Below, piece by piece: positions 1 to 10,416 of a stretch of DNA of 45,624 nucleotides. How positions within the stretch are numbered: position 1 is the stretch's first letter; every line of letters begins with the position of its first letter. The notes under the pieces were generated by a model. That model made no database searches. It had not been told where the DNA came from and saw nothing but the letters and a program-made list of their open reading frames with translations. The translations under genes were made by a program, and so were the position numbers. This DNA comes from Entophlyctis helioformis (lineage: Eukaryota; Chytridiomycota; Chytridiomycetes; Chytridiales; Chytriomycetaceae): assembly GCA_025526915.1 (NCBI GenBank), contig JAHLKH010000200.1:1-45624 (forward strand), in the 5' to 3' direction.

Positions 1-624
1 GCCGCTGATGTCCTCTTTCTCCCGCTCACCTCGCCTCTCGCTTTGCTCCCTCGTCTCTATCTCTCTCTGTGAATGAACCACATGTTTTTTAGGACGATCC
101 GCTCGGTGCGATGGGCTGACGCGGCAATGGAAACGTGACGTCCTTGAACTCGCTGCCATACTGCTGGAAAGAAGGAGATGCGCTGCCCGCTGTGTCTGGG
201 CAGCCCAATCGTGGCACAAGCCGATGCAGCCATGACGCCAGCGAGCACAGCGAACACAGTGAACACAGCGAGCACAGCGACGCTTATGGGCAAGTGCGGC
301 GTGGTGATTGTGTCCGAGTGGGCATCTCTGTGCCCGTCACGTCTGCATCGTCGTCTGCACAGAGGCAAAGTCGACGTTTGTGCACACGCGGGTTTGGCGG
401 GCATCGGCCGCAAGCGGGCCGCAAAATTTTGGACGCGCAAAACCAAAGCGGCACGGGAGGCACGCGGGCTCATCGACCTCATGAGCCCACACGCCTCCAG
501 ATCGCATGCTCGCGCCGCCTTGTGTCCTCATGCTCATCTGCACCATGACGAGGTGCTCAAAAAGGGGCCAGGCACGCCGCCTTCTGCCTACTGCCTTGCC
601 CGTTCTGTTGATACTGTGCAGACC
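1..624. other. Upstream region of the surface-protein gene, no gene supported
   Basis: The stretch starts with a C/T-rich tract (about 10-70). An open frame in phase with the downstream gene extends back to position 178, but its composition is unlike a protein and it precedes a good signal peptide, so I read it as 5' flank/UTR. The window edge may cut a neighbouring gene. Nothing else is recognisable. Confidence 0.4.
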
Positions 625-2145
625 ATGAGAATTTTAGTGTGCCTGCTGCAGGCGCTTGTCCTTGCTCTCGCCGCCACGCCGGCTCTCGCACAGCGACGTA
701 TGTCTGCGTTGTCTGCACGTCTGTCCGTCTGTGCACCATGCCGCGTGCTGCCACTCACGTCCTGTCCCTCGCTCCATCCATCCATCCATCCATTCATCCA
801 TCCAGCCAAGGCATCGCCTACCCCGTCTCCTCGCGCTAGACCGTCGCCGACACCGTCCAAGCCGTCGCCAACTCCCGTGAGGCGCCCGACTGCGATCCCG
901 ACGTTTGTGCCGCCGTTTAGTCCCACCGTGCCCAAGCCTGGCCAGCCGCCCGCCAGACCAGCGACGCCATTCATCGCTCCCCCTCCGCCGCCGCCGCCGC
1001 CGCCTGTCGTCCCGCCTGTCGTTGCCCACCCGCCGCCTCCCGCCGCCCGCCGCCCGCCGCCTCTTCCGCAGCAGCCGGCGACTCCTCCTCCCGCGTCGCC
1101 TCCCGTTGTCGTGAACGCGCCTCAGCCGCAGACGCCGCAGACGCCGCAGACACCGCAATCGCCTGCTGCCCCAGTGCAGCCACAGACCCCTCGCCAGGGC
1201 GTCGCCCCGCAGCAGCCGCAGCTCGCCCAGCAGGTCGTGCCGCCAAGCGGCTCGGGCGCCTCGTCCGTCGCCGTCAGCTCGAATCCTGCTTTCGCTGATC
1301 CCGCCGTCCAGCCCGCCGCCGCCCCGCTCGGCACTGACCCGACCTCGTCGTCATCGTCGTCGTCATCGTCGTCATCGTCGTCCAAGCAGTCGGCTCAGCA
1401 GTCGCAGTCGCAGTCCTCCACCAACCGCACGCCCATCTTTATTGCGGCTGGCGGCATCGTCTGTGTCGCTGCCCTCGCCTCGGCGTTCTTTGTGCACCGT
1501 CGCATCACATCCGCCTCCCAGTCGTCAGCCTCGTCAGCCTCCTCCTCGTCGGCGTCACGCGACATCGAGTCTGCCCCGCCGGCTCAGCCCGCCCGTGTCT
1601 TGTCGCGCCTCCCGCCCTCCCACGCACGCCGCCAAACATGGCTCTCGTCGTCGTCGGCGTCCTCCTCCTCGGCGTCGGCGTCTTCGTCTTCGCCCAACAG
1701 AAAGTCTGGCATCCGTGTCATTGTCGACGAGCCCCGCTATGACGACTCGGACACGCTCGACAGAAGCGTCTCTGGTGCCCGTGGTGCCCGTGGTGCGGGC
1801 GGTTGGTACCCGCCCTCCCCGCCGCCCCCTGTCGCTCCCGTGACGTTTGTGCCGCCCGTGCCAACGCCCAGCTGGCACCACGACGCCCACGACTCCCACA
1901 ACCCCCACAACCCCCACGACGCTTTCGACGTCAACACTGCCAACGACGCTCGCCCCAAACCCCGTGTCGAGCGATCGCACTCGACCGGCTCGGACCGCGT
2001 CAGAGTGCCTGCCCGTGGATCCAGCACCTCGGTCGGCGCGACGGGTGCTGTCGGCATCCATCGCTCCAACACTTTCCCGTCGCGTGACACGGTCGACCGC
2101 CCCACGCCCACATACGACGAGCTGATCAACGATCTGCTCAACTGA
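625..2145 (+). CDS. Secreted Pro/Ser-rich single-pass membrane protein
   Basis: I chose the ATG at 625 because it opens a clean signal peptide (MRILVCLLQALVLALAATPA, then LAQ). A likely 108-bp intron (698-805, GTATGT...CCATCCAG) removes an (ATCC)n tract and keeps the frame, giving exons 625-697 and 806-2145, about 470 aa. The ectodomain is Pro/Thr/Ser-rich with SPTP-type repeats, polyproline and a Ser run coded by a TCG/TCA microsatellite (about 1341-1380). One membrane helix lies near residues 234-256 (IAAGGIVCVAALASAFFVH), followed by basic residues and a roughly 210-residue Ser-rich cytoplasmic tail ending in PTYDELINDLLN. The architecture resembles fungal cell-wall sensors or mucin-like proteins, but I see no Cys-rich WSC domain, so no family is assigned. 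If the intron is wrong, the protein simply gains 36 residues. Confidence 0.7.
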   Translation: MRILVCLLQALVLALAATPALAQRRMSALSARLSVCAPCRVLPLTSCPSLHPSIHPFIHPAKASPTPSPRARPSPTPSKPSPTPVRRPTAIPTFVPPFSPTVPKPGQPPARPATPFIAPPPPPPPPPVVPPVVAHPPPPAARRPPPLPQQPATPPPASPPVVVNAPQPQTPQTPQTPQSPAAPVQPQTPRQGVAPQQPQLAQQVVPPSGSGASSVAVSSNPAFADPAVQPAAAPLGTDPTSSSSSSSSSSSSSKQSAQQSQSQSSTNRTPIFIAAGGIVCVAALASAFFVHRRITSASQSSASSASSSSASRDIESAPPAQPARVLSRLPPSHARRQTWLSSSSASSSSASASSSSPNRKSGIRVIVDEPRYDDSDTLDRSVSGARGARGAGGWYPPSPPPPVAPVTFVPPVPTPSWHHDAHDSHNPHNPHDAFDVNTANDARPKPRVERSHSTGSDRVRVPARGSSTSVGATGAVGIHRSNTFPSRDTVDRPTPTYDELINDLLN

Positions 2146-2261
2146 GCGTCTGCTGCGTGTCTCGCCGGGCGGGTATCCACTGTCTGTCTCTGTCTCTGTC
2201 ATCGCCTCTGGCTGGCTCATCTACATGTCACTTACGCCTTGCAAGCGAGCTGCTTGCGAGT

Positions 2262-2267
2262 AATAAA
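2262..2267 (+). terminator. AATAAA polyadenylation signal
   Basis: A canonical AATAAA hexamer 117 bp after the stop codon of the surface-protein gene. It fits as its 3'-end signal, just before the convergent gene that ends at 2413. Confidence 0.6.
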
Positions 2268-2412
2268 TCTCTATACATGGTGCACACACACACAACACAC
2301 TGGCTTGTCTAGGATCAGATAAAACTATATATTTACAGTCATAAAGAAACTCGTGGGCATACCATGCCATACCATGCCATGCAACGGTGCAAGGGCGAGA
2401 GAGGGAGGCGGC

Positions 2413-5400
2413 TCAGAAACCAAACAGCTTCTTGTACAGCTTGCCTGGCCGCGGCTTGATGGCGGACAGCAGGCCGGGCCGGTTGTCGCGCGCAGACGGA
2501 GACGGGGGCCGCGGTGCAACATGGACGGACGGCGGCTGCGACTGCGACTGTTGTGGGGGAGTGCCGGCATCCGCCAACGTCGGCACCGTCTGGGCAGCGT
2601 CAGAAGAGTACGCCATGTGTGCAATGGGTGCCGAGACGCGTTTGCTGCCCACGTCGCTGCGGGTAGAGGACGACGACGCGACTACTGTCGGCGCACGCGA
2701 TGCGAGTGTGGAGGACGAGATGGACGAAGCCGTCGCCTCGGCGGCCGTCCACGAGGTGCTGTTGGTGCTGTCTGTGCTAACAAACGACGACAGTTCGGCA
2801 GGTCCATGCGTGTCTTGCGGCACGCCTTGTGCTGGCCACGATGCTGTGCTGGGGGTGCTGGTAGGCTGGCTTGCATGTGCCAACAGAGGCGAGAATCCAG
2901 ACGTGGTGGTTGTTGTGGTGGTGGTGGCGGTGGCGCTTAGCGGGGAGGAGGCGGCGGTCGCATCGTCGTCAAACTGGGGAAGGGCGACTGAGGGCCAGCG
3001 AGCAAAGATGTCGCGCACCAGATCTTGCATCATGTGCTCCGACTTGACCAAAAAGTCTTCGATCTCTCGGCGGCCCTGCATGTGGCCAAGCACGAGATCG
3101 GATCGGGGCGTGCGGGCGGCCGGCTGCGACGACTGCGAGGCCGTCTGCGAGGCCGTTGGTGCAAACAGCGGGTGGGACGGCGAGGGCGTGGACGTAGCGG
3201 ATCTAGACTGGGAGGGCGGGTATTGGGACGCATCAATGGCCAGCAGCGAGCGCACGTGGGCCTTGATGAGGTGTGCCGACATGTACAGCTTGCGCGTGCG
3301 CGTCAGGACGAGCTCGGCCTGGTCGTCGGACGCGTGCGGCACTTCGCGGCGCGTGCGCATCAGACGGCGGATCACCTTCTTGATCTTGGCCGCATCGAGC
3401 GCGACTGCAATGCATGCATGTGCATCATTCATGTCAGTCATGAATGCCAGTCATGGATTGCATTAAATGCAGATAGTCGAGTAGGCACACTCTCGCAAGT
3501 GCACACGCGTACCTCGAGAAATGACCTCGTCGCGTCCCTGGCGGCGTCCACCCGACACGTCCAGCACGCGCTGCACGCCAGATGTGAGGCCGTCGACAGA
3601 GAACTGGGACTGGGACTGGGACTGGGACTGTGGCTGCTGGATGTGGCTGCTGTTGCTAGTGTCGTCCAGTGCGTCCGTCGTCAGGTCGAGGTCCATGTCG
3701 TGGTACTGGTCGTTGGCATCAAAGCCATCGTCAAACGACAGCGAAAAGGACGCCGTGCCAGCCTGGCCGGTGCTGGCTATGCTGGCAATGGCGCCGGCAT
3801 CCGCGTGAGAGTGCGACGTGCGTCTGCTCAACGCAAAAGGCGATGAGGGGTGGTGTGCGGGCGTCGGCGTGTGGCCGCCCGTCGTGATGCTATGGGAGCT
3901 GACAGTGCTGGCGGTGTGCTCAGATGTGATGGGTGTTGCGGATGCGTTCAGGCTGCCTGCATCGGCGTGTGAGAACGCAGCGCTTGCGGCACTCGGTCCA
4001 GTGCTTGGGGCAGGAACCGATGCAGGAGCAGGTGGAGATGCAGAGGCAGCCGAGGCGGTGCGTCTGTGGGCAACAGCCGCCATGGACGCCTGGCCAGGCA
4101 CGGGAGCCGACAGGATCTTGGACCGCATCGAGTTTGCAAACTTGATGCCTGCCAACGGGTGTCAGTCCATGCGACAGCACAAGGTATAGGAGAAGGGGCA
4201 AGGGGCAAGAGGCAAGTGGTGCTTACTCTGATCACCGATCCGCAAAACGCCCTGGGCGTAGCCCAAGCGGTAAGAAGCGCCGGCGTCGGCGGCTTCGAGT
4301 GTGCGGATGTGGGCCGGGAGAGCCACGAGCGAGTCGACCAGCTTGAGGCCGGTCTGGCGGGCGGCGTCAAAGTCGAGGGCGACGGCGTCCATCTTGGCGC
4401 GGGCGACGGGATCGTGGGCCGACTTGCTGTGCTGCTCGATGGACACGGCGAACATGGTCAGCCTCTTGATGTCGGACAGGGCCGAGCGGATGCCGTCGAC
4501 CAGCGTGCGCACTGTCGTTGGGGGCAGTTGATGGGGCGGTTGAGGCGGTTGAGGGTACGAGCCCATGGAAGCGGAACAAGCAAAGGGCCGACGGGAGACA
4601 CGAGCGGAAAGCAGGTCCGATGGTGCGAGCGCGAGTGGCCGGCACAGGCCGGAAGGCAGGCGGTGCGTGGCAGCAGCGAGAGAGGCAGGGCGGGGGATTG
4701 GTCCGGCGGTACGGCGGGAAGGCGGACACGCGGCCAGCGCACATGGCGCACACACGGACAGACGGGCGAACACAACGTGAGACGGCGTGAGACAGGCGGG
4801 GCACGAGCAGCAAGAGACATTCACGAGCCAGCGAGATAAGGTCGGCCGGTGGGTTGGGTGGTTGGGTTGGTTGGTGGGTTGGTTAGGCACGCACGCAGGG
4901 GGCCGTTCAAGTGGCGGCGGATGAAAAGGGTGCGCACGGCAGAGCGACAGCAGCAAGCACAGCCAGATGGGCGTGAGACAGCAGCAGCGACGAAGGGACA
5001 GCAGCAGCGATGAAGAGACGGAGCAAGGGAACGGTCAGCAGATGCACAGATGGTGTACAGGTGATGCGCACATGGCCTACACAGCAGGGTCTGCCAGCCA
5101 GCCAGCCAGCCAGCCACAGACACAGAGAGGCACAGGAGATCCGATGCGCTTGCTCGCTGGCTGGCTGGCTGTCTCGCTGGCTGGCAACGCACAAACAAGG
5201 CACACGCTGCACGTACTTGCGTCCATAGCAACCTGCTGGCCGGCCTGCATGCCTCGCTTGTACTCGGACGACTCGTCAGATGCAGCTGCGGGCAACGACG
5301 CTGACGACGACGACGACAGCGGAGCGCCTGCGGCCGCTGGGGACGCAGACGACTCTGCTCCGTTGGCTGTTGCTGTTGCCGCAGACGCAAACGACGAGGT

Positions 5401-5605
5401 GCCCGACATGGTCGTGCTCAGGCCCAGCGAGCCAAACGACAGCGCCGACGACGTGTGCTGGTCGTGCCAGTACTGGTACTTTTTGCTGCTGCTGCTGCTG
5501 CTGCTGCTGCTGTGGCGGGTATTGGTATGTGTGAGGGTATGGCTGCTGTACTCTTGATGCCGGCGGCATGGTGGACGGCGTGGACGGCGACGACGGCGAC
5601 TGCAT
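2413..5605 (-). CDS. Uncharacterised four-exon protein, low-complexity flanks with a helical core
   Basis: Exons on the minus strand are 5605-5217, 4511-4227, 4148-3513 and 3404-2413. Introns are 705, 78 and 108 bp, all GT-AG and phase-consistent. The N-terminus is Pro/Gln-rich with a CAG-coded Gln run. Immediately after it the frame must shift by one base in the T5 run 5480-5484 (A5 in the coding strand). With one base removed the coding length is 2301 bp, or 766 aa. The best-conserved-looking part is a helical core spanning exons 1-3 (YKRGMQAGQQVAMDAMRTLV through RLGYAQGVLRIGDQSIKFAN) and a second helical block early in exon 4 (ALDAAKIKKVIRRLMRTRRE). The rest is Ser/Ala/Thr-rich and ends in KPRPGKLYKKLFGF. 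I do not recognise a family; a trafficking or scaffold role would be a guess. Confidence 0.65.
4512..5216 (-). other. Unusually long intron with GCTGG inverted repeats
   Basis: This 705-bp intron (donor GTACGT at 5216, acceptor ending at 4512) is several times longer than the other introns in the window apart from that of the gag-like gene. It contains (CCAG)n at about 5094-5116 and (GCTG)n at about 5155-5184, which are complementary and could fold into a hairpin. It also holds a G/T-rich tract at about 4850-4886 with several GGG runs. I see no convincing extra exon. Confidence 0.5.
5485..5513 (-). repeat. CAG-repeat coding for polyglutamine
   Basis: A CTG run on the plus strand, read as CAG/Gln on the minus strand, in the first exon of the uncharacterised four-exon gene. 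It directly borders the T5 run where the frame shifts. Confidence 0.85.
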
Positions 5606-6369
5606 CTGCTCTACGGTTGTGGCCCCAGTCGGGTTTTAATGGAAAGCAGCAAAATTCAGAGTGGCGAAAGTGGCCGCAGTGGAGGCGGGCGAATGATCCG
5701 CTGGGCGGACCGGCGGCCCTATCGTTGTGGCCCCGTTGCTGCGCTGGCTCTGGGGCACATTCGGCTGGTGGCCAGACGGCCGCTCGCAGGCCGTCCGCCC
5801 TCTGCCCTCTGCATCAAGGCGGCCGTCCTCCTCCGCGTCGCCGTTGTGATGGCTGCCCACGGCCCCCTTGCCCTCAACGTTGATGCCGATGCCGACATGG
5901 CCACCTGTCCACTGCCCACGCCATCGGCCGTTCAGCCGAATCGAACGTCGGCATGTGGCGGCATGTGACAGTCTGGCGACATCTGGCGACATCCGGCTGC
6001 ACCTGCAGATGAGCGGCCGCGGACCCCGCACCCGACGCTGAGAATGCCCACGTCGTTCAGCCTCTCTGACAAACGCAACGCGATCTGCTGACAATGTGGC
6101 GCGGAGGTTTCTGTCCGCCCTCCTGTTCACATGCCATCGGATTCAGGCACACAACAACGAGCACACCTGCATGCACTCGGCATGCGCATAGCCCCGCCCG
6201 TCGTGCCATGGCCGCCGACTGCAAAACTCGTCGCTCGCCGCCTGCCGCTCGCCAGCGAGCATTCAGCCACACAGCTACTGATCCAACCAGCACGCGAAGA
6301 TACGCGCATGCGCGGACTTGTTGCCCACCGCCGCGGTCATGCTGTCCGACATCTGATGCCATGCACACC

Positions 6370-6420
6370 CAGCTGACACCCAGCTGACACCCAGCTGACA
6401 CCCAGCTGACACCCCAGCTG
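6370..6420 (+). repeat. CAGCTGACACC tandem repeat
   Basis: Five CAGCTG palindromes begin at 6370, 6381, 6392, 6403 and 6415. That is an 11-bp period (12 in the last step), so all lie on one face of the helix. CAGCTG is an E-box-type core. The array lies inside the divergent intergenic region. Confidence 0.85.
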
Positions 6421-6861
6421 ACTGCCCGTCAGTCCCTCGTCAGTCCCTATGTTGATTCAGCGACTCGCCCGCTTTCAAGTCCAGCCATGCCGTTGCTCGC
6501 ATTGCACAGCATCCGCACTTTCGTCTGGCACTTGGCTCAGTCGGCCAGATCACAGCATTCTTGCCGCTGGTCTGGTGCCAGCGTCCTCGCTGCAGCTGCC
6601 TGCTGTCCCCGAGTGCATCTGAGAGAGCAGCGTCGAGTGCATCTCGACCAGCGTCCGCGTCCATGCAGAAGATGCGGTTCATTCCACAGCCGTTCAGAGT
6701 TGCCCGCTGATTGGCCCTTCTGAGCATCCCTTGCAACAGCCCGTAACAACAAGAAGAACAGCATGCTGGCCCAGACAGTCCCGCGGGATGCGCGATGCCC
6801 CTCGCGATGCCCCTCGCGATGCCAACCCGTCGGGCCATGCAGACGCATCTTGCGGGCAGTG

Positions 6862-6880
6862 TCACGTGTCTGCTCACGTG
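6862..6880 (+). promoter_or_regulatory. Paired TCACGTG E-boxes
   Basis: TCACGTG occurs at 6862-6868 and 6874-6880, 12 bp apart start to start and about 205 bp upstream of the mitochondrial-protein ATG. CACGTG is the site of Cbf1/USF-type bHLH factors; the functional role here is inferred only from position and spacing. Confidence 0.45.
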
Positions 6881-7084
6881 ACCAGTCTGCCATGCAGCCA
6901 CTTGCCGCATGATTCACTGCGTTGGGTCCTCTCGATCGACGTATCGGGCCACTACGCAGACGAGGTGGGTGGTGTGGCATGCTCGCAGATGCGTGTGCGT
7001 GTGCGTGCGTGCTTGTGTGTGCTTGTGTGTGTGCGTGTATGTCTTGCCCACAAGTCGCCCATGCAGGCTGCTAACCCGCCTGCC

Positions 7085-8129
7085 ATGGCTTGGCACACCA
7101 GTCCAATGATGCGCCAGGCCCTGCTGCGTTCGGCGACTGCTGCAAGCCTGCGGACGGCTGCCCTGCGCCTGCCCCTGCCGGCCACCACCACCACGGCCAC
7201 CACGGCCATGGCCACGAGGGCTGCTGCTGCCGCACACGCACGCTCCGCTCTTGCGCGCCCGTTTGGCAGCACCGCACGCTCGCTGGGCGGCCAGCCCAAC
7301 GATCACCACCACGCCCACGCCGTCGACCATCATGTCGCTGCCGAGGACGAGATGCACAAGGAAGAGTTCCTGGCCGTCAGTCGCAGGTGCGGCCGCCTGG
7401 CTCTCTCGACTGTGCCGCGAGTGTCGGGCGTGCACGCTGCTGCTGCTGCTCAACACTCTGCTGCTGCTGCTGCTGCTCAACACGCTGCTGCGGCTGACTG
7501 ACCAGACTGCCCCGCTTGCTCTCGCACCTGCCTATCGTCGTCCAACTGGACCAACCACCACGCCTGTCTGCACCACCGACCTGCAACAACAACATCAACA
7601 ACAACAACAACCTGCCAGCTGGCCCATGGAGTACTATGCGCCAGACAACTACCACCCCGACCCGCTGGACCTGGACACCACGCCGCCACCCTCCGCCACC
7701 CACGAAGGCACCGACCTGTGGGCCACGCAGTCCTTTTGGACCTTCTCGCTCGTGGCCGCCGTCGGCCTCGTTGCCTGGTACCGCGTCAACGAGTCCCGCT
7801 CGTCCAATGCCGACGCGGCCACCAACCCGCTCACAAAGTTCATGGCGTCGTACCTGCCCGCCTTTGAGGGCGACGTCTGGTACAACTGGGACAAGGAGAC
7901 GATCCCCCTGCGTCAGCGCTGGGCAGACGACCGTCTGATCCTCCAGTCCGACGTGAGCGAGCCGGGCGAGCGCTTCCACCGCTTCGCATTCATCGACTTC
8001 CATACCCGCGCGTCGGACCGCTTCCTCGGCGTCGAGCCCGACATTGACTTTTCGGACGTGGAGTTCAAGCCGCGGTGGAAGGAGAACGACAAGTACTTTG
8101 GCGTGCCGTACCCCAAGACCGACGAGTGA
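7085..8129 (+). CDS. Predicted mitochondrial membrane protein, possibly a respiratory-chain accessory subunit
   Basis: Exons are 7085-7386 and 7619-8129. The 232-bp intron splits a Ser codon (AG|C) and the spliced CDS is 813 bp, or 270 aa. The N-terminus (from MAWHTSPMMRQALLRSATAA; MMRQ at 7106 is an alternative start) is rich in Arg, Ala and Ser with no acids, a typical mitochondrial presequence ending near RPFGSTARS. A His-rich stretch follows. The second exon holds WPMEYYAPDNYHPDPLDLD, one hydrophobic helix (FWTFSLVAAVGLVAWYRV) and a soluble tail with WYNWDKETIPLRQRW, ending YFGVPYPKTDE. Single-helix layout and size resemble complex I accessory subunits of the NDUFB8/NDUFB11 kind, but the motif order does not match either well, so I leave it unnamed. 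Confidence 0.65.
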
Positions 8130-8368
8130 TTCTTGCCGCTCTTTTTTCCATTGCCCACATCTCTCAGCTCTCTGTCTCTCAGCTCTCTCTCGCCTCTCTC
8201 CCGCTCGCGTGTGTCTCTTGATCTCGTTGCGCTTTGACGGGATTGGGATGCCGTCTTGATGGGCAGAGGGCTCGATTCCAAACAAACAATATCACGGTGC
8301 TCTGACTATATTCTGGGATTAGGTTCATTGTCTTGCCGTGTCTTTTATCGCCGTGTCTTGACTTGCTG

Positions 8369-10077
8369 TCACGCAGGCTCGTGCGACGACACGTTCAGAC
8401 GGTTGATGCGCAGTCCAATCATCTCGAGCACGCTGTCCACATTGTCATACTTGCTCCACTCGGCCTCATCGTCCGTGTCGTCATCGTCTGGATCGGGAGG
8501 CTGGCCGTGGGATACGTGGCTTTGCTCTGTGTCGTCTGCATCGTCCAAGTCGTCTTGAAAGTCTGCGAGCGACAGTCCGTCCAGCAGTGCTGCCACTTGA
8601 TCGGCTGTTGGGTCTGCTGGGACAGAGGGGTGGGCGACGCAGAGTCCACAGCAGCTGCTTGTGTGGACCGCATGTACTGTGTGAGCATCTGAGCCAGAGC
8701 ATCGCGGCCCATGACCTTGGCCTGTGTTGGCATGCAGATCTGTGACAGTGGCTGCGAGAGCGGCTGAGAGAGGAGCGTGGACTGTGACAGCGCGGTCGAC
8801 TGGCTGTCGGTCGGGTCTGCCGCATGGCGCGGTTGCTGCTGCTGCTGAAAACGCTGTGTGAGATACGCAAAGTAGTCGTCCGCGTCTGGCTCGGCATCTG
8901 TGCCATCACTGTCCGCGTCCGTGTCCGTGTCGTGCCACAGAAACGCTGCATCCGGCACCGTCTGTGTGTCGTTCTCAAACAGGTCGGGCGATGACGCCGC
9001 GTCTCGGCTGTCGGTCGGCGTTGGCGTGTCCAATGCCCATAGATCTGCGACTGCGGCCGGCAGAAAGCTTGCTGCGGATGCTGCTTCGAGGGCGGCCAGG
9101 AAAGCGGCATCCTCAAACGCATCGTCATCAAACTCGTACTCGTCGAAGCTGACGACTTTGCGCACGCCTTTGGTGTTGCTGCCGCCGCTCTTGTCCTCAT
9201 CGCCGTCCTTGCCTGCTCCAGGCACTTGCGCCGCATTGACACCATCATCATTATTGTCGTCCAGAGCAGCCGCAATCAGACTGGGATCCAGATCCCATCC
9301 CTCGCTCGCCTCGCTGGCCTCGCTTGCTTCAGACTGCCTGTCGTTATCATCGCCGCCCTCATGCTGGTCAGGAACAGCGCCATCGCCATCGCCAGCCCGA
9401 TCGCCGACATCCACCAAGTCACACAACCGCGTCGACACGCCGCACACCACGTCCATCCGACTGCTTGTAATCTCGGTCGCATCTGCCCACCCATGCCGGC
9501 CGCCTTTCCCACCATCGCCACCACCACCACCGCCGCCGACCGCCCGACGCCGCACGCGAGTGTCCACCGTCCAGCACCCGCGCTCGCACCGCACCATGTC
9601 GTCCTTGAGCAGCACCGTGATCGGCAGCCCGCCCACGACCACATCCAGCGCAGCCATCACGCCATCCACACTGCACCGGCCATGCGCCACGGCGGCCGCC
9701 AGCGTGTCGGCTCGCACGCCGGTCAGCGACTGCACGGTATCGCCAAACAGCGTCAGACGGTGCAGACGCACGGGCCGGTGGCTGCGGCTGCGGCTGTGTG
9801 GCAGCAGGTCGGCTGCCTCTGCGACCAGGAGCGACAGCTTGTAGCGGTGGCTGACCGCCGCGGACGGCGTGGATGCACGGCATTTTGTGCATGTGTACGG
9901 CGGGTCGCCTGTGCTGGCCGGCTCGCTGGGCTGCGGAACGAGCTTGGACAGGCACGTGGTGCAGGCTGGATAGTATGGCGGGCTGGCTGTTGTCGCTGGA
10001 GTGTTTGCCGTGCCTGTGCCGGGTGCACCTGTCGGCTGCTGGCTTGTGCGCACGGCGTACATGAGCAGCGGCCGCAT
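8369..10077 (-). CDS. DDIAS/noxin-like zinc-binding OB-fold protein
   Basis: The N-terminal ~160 residues show a treble-clef/OB signature: YYPACTTCLSKL, then YTCTKC about 35 residues on, then HRYKLSLLVAEAADLL and RLHRLTLFGDTVQSLTGV. The order (zinc Cys pairs, YRYKLSL strand, VTLFG strand) is that of the RPA1 C-terminal / DDIAS (noxin) OB fold, which acts in DNA-damage responses. The remaining ~400 residues are acidic and Ser/Gln-rich with SQPLSQPLSQ repeats, as in DDIAS-like proteins. Near the end the frame breaks at the G4 run 8627-8630. One added base joins the long frame to DQVAALLDGLSLADFQDDLD and ends at 8369, giving 1710 bp (569 aa). Without that base the frame runs on in unnatural sequence to a stop at 8419. 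It is convergent with the mitochondrial-protein gene. The family call rests on motif order only. Confidence 0.55.
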
Positions 10078-10416
10078 GACGCTGTTATGCTATGCTGTGT
10101 GTGTGCGTGTTTATGCGGTCGCGCACCAAGATCGCCGAGATCGCGGCAACGGCTGCCGGGACGCGACGTTGGACGCGGGCTGCTGCGATCAATGCATCTG
10201 GACCGCTCCATGCAGCCACAAAGTATCGGGGCCACACGACACGTACACACGCTCGGCACAGCGCGGGCCGAAAATAAGAGTCGATTAAGGAACAGGCCTG
10301 GCGTCGGCCGTGCCGTGCTCTGCCCTGAACCTGCAAACAAACGGCTCTTCTTGCGAGACAGCGCGCCTGCTCCTCTCGTCTGTCCACCCAGTCAACAAGA
10401 CTGCGAGAGTCGCAAC

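Larger units (their letters stand above)
5606..7084. promoter_or_regulatory. Divergent promoter region without a supported gene
   Basis: This 1.48-kb interval separates the divergent starts at 5605 (-) and 7085 (+). Reading frames in it have unnatural composition. It carries an 11-bp tandem array of CAGCTG palindromes (6370-6420), a short GCGATGCCCCTC repeat (about 6789-6821), two TCACGTG boxes (6862-6880) and a GT-rich tract (about 6990-7040) that could belong to a 5'UTR or its intron. Confidence 0.45.

Noticed and set aside
178..624. N-terminal extension of the surface protein from ATG 178
   Set aside because: The extension has random-looking composition and would bury an excellent signal peptide that starts at 625.
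9226..10416. Long plus-strand frame joined to the arrestin gene
   Set aside because: It is antisense to the DDIAS-like gene and reads as unnatural Arg/Pro/Ala-rich sequence; arrestin homology begins only after ATG 10417.
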